Positions 29,785 to 35,595 of a stretch of DNA of 35,595 bases are shown here, piece after piece. A model generated the notes under the pieces. The model was not told where the DNA came from and ran no database searches. It saw only the letters and a list, made by a program, of their open reading frames with translations. This stretch comes from Nitrospinaceae bacterium. Lineage in GTDB: Bacteria; Nitrospinota; Nitrospinia; Nitrospinales; VA-1. The stretch lies in contig JAJDBA010000142.1 of the NCBI GenBank assembly GCA_029261675.1, positions 1 through 35,595 on the forward strand, given 5' to 3'. Within the stretch, counting starts at the first letter, position 1; each line of letters begins with the position of its first letter. Made by a program: the position numbers and the translations under genes.

Positions 29785-30246
29785 ATGGCTAATACTTTCA
29801 CAGCAAATTTGAACCTGGCTATACCCGATCCGGGAGATCTAAATTGGGAAAATGAATATTCAGATTTATCAAACGCGGTTGATGATTTGGGTAACCTATT
29901 ATGCTTTAACGTTACCGTTCACGATGCTGCTGTTGACGGAACGGTTTTCTTTGATGGATTCATTCCCCAAGAAACTATTTCAGTCCGGGCTATAGGTATT
30001 TTTGCACTTATCCCTCCAACAGGACAAGACTTGATGGTTGATATTGTAAAAAATTCAACGGTACAAAGTAATGAAGGGATTTTGACCGATGGGAGCCAGT
30101 TTGAAAAAACTTCTCTTGGGACAACAATAACTTTTTCCAATAGTGATCGATTGGGTCTCAAATTTACTCAGGTGGGGTCTACCAATGCAGGGGATAAACT
30201 TGTCGTTACGATTTATTTTCAAAAAGAAGCCATTGCTGCGGCTTGA
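29785..30246 (+). CDS. Tail appendage/fibre-like protein
   Basis: MANTFTANLNLAIPDPGDLNWENEYSDLSNAVDDLG is a common start of tail-end proteins; the rest looks beta-rich. Confidence 0.55.
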   Translation: MANTFTANLNLAIPDPGDLNWENEYSDLSNAVDDLGNLLCFNVTVHDAAVDGTVFFDGFIPQETISVRAIGIFALIPPTGQDLMVDIVKNSTVQSNEGILTDGSQFEKTSLGTTITFSNSDRLGLKFTQVGSTNAGDKLVVTIYFQKEAIAAA

Positions 30247-30261
30247 ACAAAAAATATTAGT

Positions 30262-30687
30262 TTATTGGGATGAAGCCAAAAACTTTTCAATAATTTCACG
30301 AATTTGTGTAACGACCTTTTTTATTTCCAAGGGTTTGGTAATGATTCCGTTCATCCCACCTTTTAAATAGTTTTCGTGGTCTCTTTGCTCATTGTTTGCG
30401 GTCATTGCGATTATGGGAGTTGGGCGACGGGAGGTATCGGAAGATTCGAACTCCCTTATTTTTTGGGTTGATTCTAACCCATCCATCACAGGCATATGGA
30501 TATCCATAAGAATTACATCAAAAGAATCCTTTTGAAAAGCTTCATATGCCTCAAGACCATTTTCTACCGCAGTGATGTCGTGGCCTCTCTTTTTCATTAA
30601 TTTGGTAGCCAATGCCACGTTAACGGCAGTGTCATCTGCCAGTAAAATTTTTAGTGGAGGGCCATTATCTTTTTTCTTTTCTTCCAT
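30262..30687 (-). CDS. Receiver-domain-only response regulator
   Basis: KILLADDTAVNVALATKLMKKRGHDITAVENGLEAYE...DVILMDIHMPVMDGLE...IIAMTANN...ITKP: complete CheY-like receiver, no output domain. Confidence 0.93.
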   Translation of the reverse strand: MEEKKKDNGPPLKILLADDTAVNVALATKLMKKRGHDITAVENGLEAYEAFQKDSFDVILMDIHMPVMDGLESTQKIREFESSDTSRRPTPIIAMTANNEQRDHENYLKGGMNGIITKPLEIKKVVTQIREIIEKFLASSQ

Positions 30688-30749
30688 AATAGATATTATG
30701 CCCCACTTGGATTCGTTGTAAAACTAAAAAATGCAAAGGGATATAGGAA

Positions 30750-31643
30750 TTACAGCTCTTTCCAGGCACCGATTACCCGGCCTACAATGGGATCTGGATT
30801 TTCATCCAAATTGATGATTTGTACTTGGGAGAGTGGATTGATAGGTCTTAGGATTAGTAGGTTTTGCTGTCGTTCTAAATATTTGGCAGTTAAACCGCTA
30901 TCGTAAAAAATTGCGAATATTCTATTTTTGGATAGTTTTTTGTCGTCACGGTCGATGACGACAATGTCCCCTGAGTGGAGCATGGGTTCCATGGATTCCC
31001 CATCGACTCGGCTTGCTACCAAATTTTTTCTTTTTCCCGCAGCACGGATATGAAGAAGAACATAATCTTCAATATTATTTTCCTGAATAATAGGGTGGCC
31101 CGCTGCTATGGAAGAGTCTGTTAGGGGTATCGATACATAATCTTCGCTTTTAATTGATGGGACTGCTGACATGCTTTCGGGTTGAAAAACTTTAAGTTCA
31201 GGAATTTGCACAGGAGCTGAATTCCCTTCTTTAATCAACTCATGCGGGGGGATGTTCATTTTTTCTGATAGGTTACTTAACAAATCCGAGGTTATGGGCC
31301 AGCTTCCATTTTCATAATATTTTAGAACCTGAGGAACCATACTCAGATGTCGACCAAATTCTTCAAGGGACCAGTCATTCTCTTTTCTATATTTTTTTAA
31401 TTTTTTGCCGACAATCTGGTTGATGGGTGTGAGTGAATCTTTACCCGTTATCAGCCAACTCAGATTAAGTCGAAAATGATTTGCTATTTTTTCCAGAGTT
31501 ATTGAATCGGGTGGCCCACTATTTCTTTGATAGCTTTTCCTGAAGTTTTCATAATTTAGACCCACTTGGCGACAAAATTCGGCCAGATTATCGCTTCCCG
31601 GTAAAACTTCTATTCTTTCCCATATCCTATTTTTATTTTGCAT
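30750..31643 (-). CDS. XRE-family repressor with S24 (LexA/CI-like) autoprotease domain and two HTH regions
   Basis: N-terminal HTH-like (NLAEFCRQVGLNYENFRKSYQRNSGPPDSITLEKIANHFRLNLSWLITG), second XRE HTH (GKKLKKYRKENDWSLEEFGRHLSMVPQVLKYYENG), S24 site VDGESMEPMLHSGDIVVIDR and catalytic-Lys region SGLTAKYLE. Confidence 0.88.
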   Translation of the reverse strand: MQNKNRIWERIEVLPGSDNLAEFCRQVGLNYENFRKSYQRNSGPPDSITLEKIANHFRLNLSWLITGKDSLTPINQIVGKKLKKYRKENDWSLEEFGRHLSMVPQVLKYYENGSWPITSDLLSNLSEKMNIPPHELIKEGNSAPVQIPELKVFQPESMSAVPSIKSEDYVSIPLTDSSIAAGHPIIQENNIEDYVLLHIRAAGKRKNLVASRVDGESMEPMLHSGDIVVIDRDDKKLSKNRIFAIFYDSGLTAKYLERQQNLLILRPINPLSQVQIINLDENPDPIVGRVIGAWKEL

Positions 31644-31650
31644 CGAAAAA

Positions 31651-31712
31651 GCTTGACAAGTTGAGACATATGTCCCATATTGATATTCGGTTATGTAAAT
31701 ATTGTCCCTATT
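31651..31712 (+). promoter_or_regulatory. Candidate operator/promoter region of the repressor switch
   Basis: TTGACA (31653-31658) with CATATT 17 bp downstream. TGTCCCATAT (31671) and TGTCCCTATT (31703) repeat at 32-bp spacing; GACATATGTC palindrome between them. Confidence 0.45.
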
Positions 31713-31949
31713 CCGAAACGTGCTGGTGTATTTTATTAATTCGGAATTAGAATAAAGTTTTATCTATAGAGTGAAAGCTCCCTAAAATAATAGGCCTAAA
31801 TTATAACATTATTAATCTGTAATGTTTAAATTGGCTGACTAATTTTATAGATATAAAAAATACTCTATACCAAATTAATAGATAGTAGAAATAAAATAAA
31901 TTTTGTATTAAATTTGTTGATTTTAATTTTCCATTGATGGAGGCATTTC

Positions 31950-32387
31950 ATGGCAAAAATTCAAATTAAAAATATTCTATTAAAACAACATAATACTAAG
32001 CCAAAGAATTTTTTAAAGGAGTGTCGACAGGAAAAATTTTTTCTTGAAAATGGAGAAGAGATTCAACGAGGTTGTGGTTTGACGGGATTGTACAGAACGG
32101 ATGTTGGGTGGAGATGCCTTTACTGCGGAAACTATTTATATCAGAAAAAATCACCATTAGACGCTTTATGGTTTCATTTTCGAATGGGACGGGAGTATTG
32201 GAAAATTTCAGTTTCTCAGGATAAAGTTTTCATTAACGGTGTCCCTGTGTCGGGGTTACCTGATTCTTTACCTCGAAAACTTATTTCTGATTTATCCGAG
32301 CCTCGCCCACCAAAGTGGTTTCCATACTTTGTTTCTTATGAAGGATTTCAATTTAAAAAATATTTGGAGAAATACTGGAATGGCTGA
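31950..32387 (+). CDS. Hypothetical protein with zinc-ribbon-like motif
   Basis: 145 aa including GVGWRCLYCGNYLY-like motif (VGWRCLYCGNYLYQKK) and upstream CGL. First gene divergent to the repressor. Confidence 0.55.
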   Translation: MAKIQIKNILLKQHNTKPKNFLKECRQEKFFLENGEEIQRGCGLTGLYRTDVGWRCLYCGNYLYQKKSPLDALWFHFRMGREYWKISVSQDKVFINGVPVSGLPDSLPRKLISDLSEPRPPKWFPYFVSYEGFQFKKYLEKYWNG

Positions 32388-32727
32388 TTCTTGCAGAGTT
32401 TTAGAGGTGGAAGAAAACCTATTAGATAAAGGCGATTACCATTTAAGTTATTTTTCGCCGGATGACCTTGAGACCTTGCGGAACTATCAGGGGTTTCATG
32501 ATGATTCATTGGAATTTAAATCCCCGGATGAATATTCCTATCTTAAAGAGCAATCCATGGACATTGGCGATATGGGGTTGACCGATCGCCAGATTGTTGC
32601 CGTGTCTCTTGTTTTTTATGGAGGGATTAAGAAAAACCTGGCCGCGAAAATAATGAATATTAGTAGCGCGGCTTTAAGGGGACATATTAAGGCCGGGTTG
32701 AAGAAGATAGGTGATATATTAAAGTAA
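32380..32727 (+). CDS. Sigma-70 region-4-like HTH protein (putative activator)
   Basis: MADSCRVLEVEENL...GLTDRQIVAVSLVFYGGIKKNLAAKIMNISSAALRGHIKAGLKKIGDILK. ATG overlaps the stop of the previous gene (ATGGCTGA). The ORF opens at 32239. Confidence 0.6.
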   Translation: MADSCRVLEVEENLLDKGDYHLSYFSPDDLETLRNYQGFHDDSLEFKSPDEYSYLKEQSMDIGDMGLTDRQIVAVSLVFYGGIKKNLAAKIMNISSAALRGHIKAGLKKIGDILK

Positions 32728-32827
32728 AGGCAAACAGTTCTTTTTAGTTTTGGTAAAAACTTTTTATATTTAAAATTCGATGCGATAATAGGGCAATGAT
32801 ATATCGCATCTATTGGAAAATCCTGTT

Positions 32828-33613
32828 ATGAAAATAGTCGTTTGCATCAAGCAAGTCCTCGACACTGCAGCTGAAATCCAAATTCAGGATGACAAAATTG
32901 TTTCCCCTGGTAGCCCACTGATCATGAACCCTTATGATGAGTTTGCTGTTGAGGAAGCGGTTTGTATTAAGGCCGCTTTACCAGAGTCCGAGGTTACCGT
33001 TATTTCGCTGGGCCCAGATAGTGTGAAGGAAACGCTGAAGAGGGCTTTGGCTATGGGAGCTGATCGGGCTATTCATATTTCCGATCCTTTATTTACAGGA
33101 TTGGATCATTCTATAGTCGCAAAGGTTCTGGCAAAGGCGATTCAAAAAAATTCCTTTGATTTGGTTCTCTGTGGCCGGCAGGCGGTAGATGATGATATGG
33201 CGCAGACCGGCCCTGCGTTAGCCGTGTTGCTGGATATACCATTCGTAACCGTTGTAACTAAAATTCAATTTTCTGAAAATTTTGAAACAGCGGATATCAC
33301 GCGACAGGTTGAAGGTGGATGTGAGACCCGTAAAAGTATGTCCTTGCCCTTTCTTGTAACTTGCCAAAAAGGATTGAATGAACCGCGATTGCCCTCTTTA
33401 AAAGGGATAATGGCGGCAAAGAAAAAAGAGATTCAAATTCTTAGCGCTACTGATCTGGAATTGGATGCGCAGTTTCTTGACCCCAAGAATAACCTGCTGC
33501 ATCCGATAAATCTCTCCTTGCCTCCTGAAAGAAAAAAAGGAATAATTCTGGAAGGCGAAGATATTGCTAAACAGTTGGCTACCATTATCCGTGAAGAAGA
33601 AAAGATCATTTAA
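32828..33613 (+). CDS. etfB: Electron transfer flavoprotein beta subunit
   Basis: MKIVVCIKQVLDTAAEIQI, MNPYDEFAVEEAV, CGRQAVDDDMAQTGPALA, LPSLKGIMAAKKK. Confidence 0.96.
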   Translation: MKIVVCIKQVLDTAAEIQIQDDKIVSPGSPLIMNPYDEFAVEEAVCIKAALPESEVTVISLGPDSVKETLKRALAMGADRAIHISDPLFTGLDHSIVAKVLAKAIQKNSFDLVLCGRQAVDDDMAQTGPALAVLLDIPFVTVVTKIQFSENFETADITRQVEGGCETRKSMSLPFLVTCQKGLNEPRLPSLKGIMAAKKKEIQILSATDLELDAQFLDPKNNLLHPINLSLPPERKKGIILEGEDIAKQLATIIREEEKII

Positions 33614-33633
33614 TTTTATAAGGCTTTGCCAAA

Positions 33634-33811
33634 AATGAATGAAACGTCAACATCGAGTGAGCAAAATTTTTTCCAAAAAAATAAAGCAAAGTTTGGGTTG
33701 GGAGCTCTTGTTGCTTACGTCCTTCTTCTTGGGCTAGGTACTATAGGAGAAATATGGGAGATCGAGTGGATTCTGGATCTACCTCTGTTCCGGCCTCCCG
33801 GTAAGTATTGA
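33634..33811 (+). CDS. Small single-TM protein between etfB and etfA
   Basis: MNETSTSSEQNFFQKNKAKFGLGALVAYVLLLGLGTIGEIWEIEWILDLPLFRPPGKY. Confidence 0.55.
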
Positions 33812-33951
33812 TAAAAAATTAGTACATAAATGGCGAAGCCTAAAAAGGCTTATTAAATTTATACCTGTTTTTCTCCCTCCTTCATTTTTCTCCGTTGTAG
33901 TTTTCCCGTCGCTAGGTTATCCTTCATTCTTTTCAAGCTCAAACCATTTTT

Positions 33952-34944
33952 TTGGAGTATCCGTTGGAAAGTGAAATTACCATCATCGTTGTCGTTGAAC
34001 ACGATCAAAGCGGAATCAAACCGGTCACCTATGAGCTTCTCAACGCGGCCAGAAAACTGGCTGATACCGGAAAAATAATTGCTCTTTATTTCGCCGGTGC
34101 AGAAGAAGCGGATGAATCGACATTGATTCATCATGGGGCGGATGAGGTTCGTATTTGTATTCATCCAGATTATCATCAATACATTCATGAGACTTATGAG
34201 GCTGGGTTACTAAACGAGATCGAAAAAATTAAACCTGATATTGTCTTGATGCCTGCTTCCAATAGCGGAAAAGAGCTGTCAGCTGCAGTTGCCACTCGTC
34301 TGGGTGTAGCTTTGGCAACGGATTGTATTGATCTTCAGCTTTCTTTGGAGGGTGAAGTAACTATCAAGCGGCCTGTGTTCGCCGGAAAAGCCTATTCGCA
34401 GTGTAAATTGGGCGGATCCAAGCCTTATTTGATTACTTTGCGTCCTAATATTTTTCGTGGTGAGGGGGCAGATGAGACCCGAAATGGCGAAACTGTAAGA
34501 GAAAAAATCAGCCTGCCGGATTTTTTAAATCTCGAGCTTACCCGTGAAGTGGGGGCCAAACTTGATATTACAGAGGCCCGAATAATTGTTTCTGGCGGAT
34601 TGGGTATGCAGGGCCCTGAAAATTTCAAGCTATTGGAAGACCTGGCCGAGGTTCTGGGTGCGGCGGTCGCGGCTTCCCGACCGGTTGTGGATAATGGCTG
34701 GCAGGAATACTCGCATCAAGTAGGGCAAACGGGAAGAACCGTCTCACCCGATTTATATATTGCCTGCGGTATGTCCGGTGCTGTGCAACATCTAGCAGGC
34801 ATGTCTTCTTCCCGCTGCATTGTTGCCATTAATTCCGATCCAAATGCTGCCATATTTTCTGTTGCAGATTATGGCATTGTTGGGAATGCGCTGGAAATAG
34901 TCCCTTTGCTGACCCAGGAGTTCAAACGCATTCTAGAAGGTTGA
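33952..34944 (+). CDS. etfA: Electron transfer flavoprotein alpha subunit
   Basis: FAGKAYSQCKL...ITLRPN, SGGLGMQGPENFKLLEDLAEVLGAAVAASRPVVDNGW...QVGQTGRTVSPDLYIACGMSGAVQHLAGM. Exact start uncertain. Confidence 0.97.
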   Translation: MEYPLESEITIIVVVEHDQSGIKPVTYELLNAARKLADTGKIIALYFAGAEEADESTLIHHGADEVRICIHPDYHQYIHETYEAGLLNEIEKIKPDIVLMPASNSGKELSAAVATRLGVALATDCIDLQLSLEGEVTIKRPVFAGKAYSQCKLGGSKPYLITLRPNIFRGEGADETRNGETVREKISLPDFLNLELTREVGAKLDITEARIIVSGGLGMQGPENFKLLEDLAEVLGAAVAASRPVVDNGWQEYSHQVGQTGRTVSPDLYIACGMSGAVQHLAGMSSSRCIVAINSDPNAAIFSVADYGIVGNALEIVPLLTQEFKRILEG

Positions 34945-34956
34945 ATTTTTTTAAGC

Positions 34957-35583
34957 ATGAATGATATTTTAGAAGATCCCCGCCTGAGCCTAAATGCGGA
35001 TGCCCCCTCCGAATTGATTGAGACGCAGCTTAACTCTTACCTTGATCTGCTAGTTAAGTGGAATCGAAAGATAAATCTTACCTCAGAAAAAACCCCCTCT
35101 GAAATTTTACATCGCCATATTTTTGATTCGTTGCAATACGCCAGGGTTATATCTCCAGCCGACCAAGTAATGGATATTGGTAGCGGGGCGGGTTTTCCTG
35201 GAATTCCTTTGAAGATTATTTATCCTCGTCTAGTTCTCACCTTGGTGGAGAGCCAGAGAAAACGTTGTAGTTTTCTTGAGGCTGTGGTCTCCAATTTGGT
35301 TCTGCAGGATGCGCGTGTGATCAACGAAAGGGCCGAAAAAATTTCACCGGAGCCGAGGGTAGGTGTGGTTATTTTGCGAGCGGTTTCCGATATTAAGAGC
35401 TGTCTTGATCTGGCCGTGCGGTTTTTGGGCAAGGGGGGAAAGGTTGTTTTAAAAAAGGGCCCTGAGGAAAACATGACGGCAGACCCACCGCATGGCAAAT
35501 TTTCCCTCATCGAGGAAGTTGGGGTCACCGGTTATAATGGTAAGAAGTCCAGCCTTCTAGTATTCGAAAAATGTTCCACGTGA
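34957..35583 (+). CDS. rsmG: 16S rRNA (guanine527-N7)-methyltransferase
   Basis: LDLLVKWNRKINLTSEKTPSEILHRHIFDSL, VMDIGSGAGFPGIPLKI, LVESQRKRCSFLEAV, RAVSD. Confidence 0.96.
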   Translation: MNDILEDPRLSLNADAPSELIETQLNSYLDLLVKWNRKINLTSEKTPSEILHRHIFDSLQYARVISPADQVMDIGSGAGFPGIPLKIIYPRLVLTLVESQRKRCSFLEAVVSNLVLQDARVINERAEKISPEPRVGVVILRAVSDIKSCLDLAVRFLGKGGKVVLKKGPEENMTADPPHGKFSLIEEVGVTGYNGKKSSLLVFEKCST

Positions 35584-35587
35584 AACA
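35572..35587 (+). promoter_or_regulatory. parS: parS (ParB-binding centromere site)
   Basis: TGTTCCACGTGAAACA matches the bacterial parS consensus TGTTNCACGTGAAACA and overlaps the rsmG stop codon. Confidence 0.85.
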
Positions 35588-35595
35588 TTTGCAAT

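Noticed and set aside
33859-34188. Minus-strand ORFs 33859-34188, 34425-34628 and 35220-35528
   Set aside because: Antisense to etfA and rsmG, which are clearly coding.

Overview
This looks like an origin-proximal chromosomal segment from an unidentified bacterium; I make no firm taxonomic call. LEFT (1-10962): SRP RNA, four tRNAs (Ser-GGA, Arg-GCG, Ser-GCT, Ser-TGA), a CBS protein, a DUF2155-like lipoprotein, serS, a TPR lipoprotein, gyrA, gyrB and dnaA, with the protein genes all on the minus strand. The dnaA-gyrB gap holds a bacterial-origin-like arrangement on the minus strand: DnaA box TTTTCCACA, then AGGCCC, then (CTA)5, which resembles a DnaA-trio unwinding element. MIDDLE (about 11430-30246): a compact plus-strand HK97-type head and siphovirus-like tail gene cluster. 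It contains terminase, a GTA-type spike-base-like protein, a beta-propeller, portal, protease, capsid, connectors, tail tube, a frameshifted tail chaperone pair, a short tape measure, a large tail hub and an appendage protein. I see no integrase, replication gene or obvious endolysin. It is interrupted by a minus-strand cassette of tandem zinc-ribbon/TM genes and by host-type dispersed intergenic repeats. RIGHT (30262-35595): a receiver-only response regulator, a tandem-HTH S24 (LexA/CI-like) repressor with a divergent promoter region, a zinc-ribbon protein coupled to a sigma-region-4-like HTH protein, etfB, a small TM protein, etfA, and rsmG whose stop codon overlaps a parS site (TGTTCCACGTGAAACA). 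The main hypothesis is that a domesticated phage or gene-transfer-agent-like particle cluster sits between oriC and parS, with its own repressor/activator switch.
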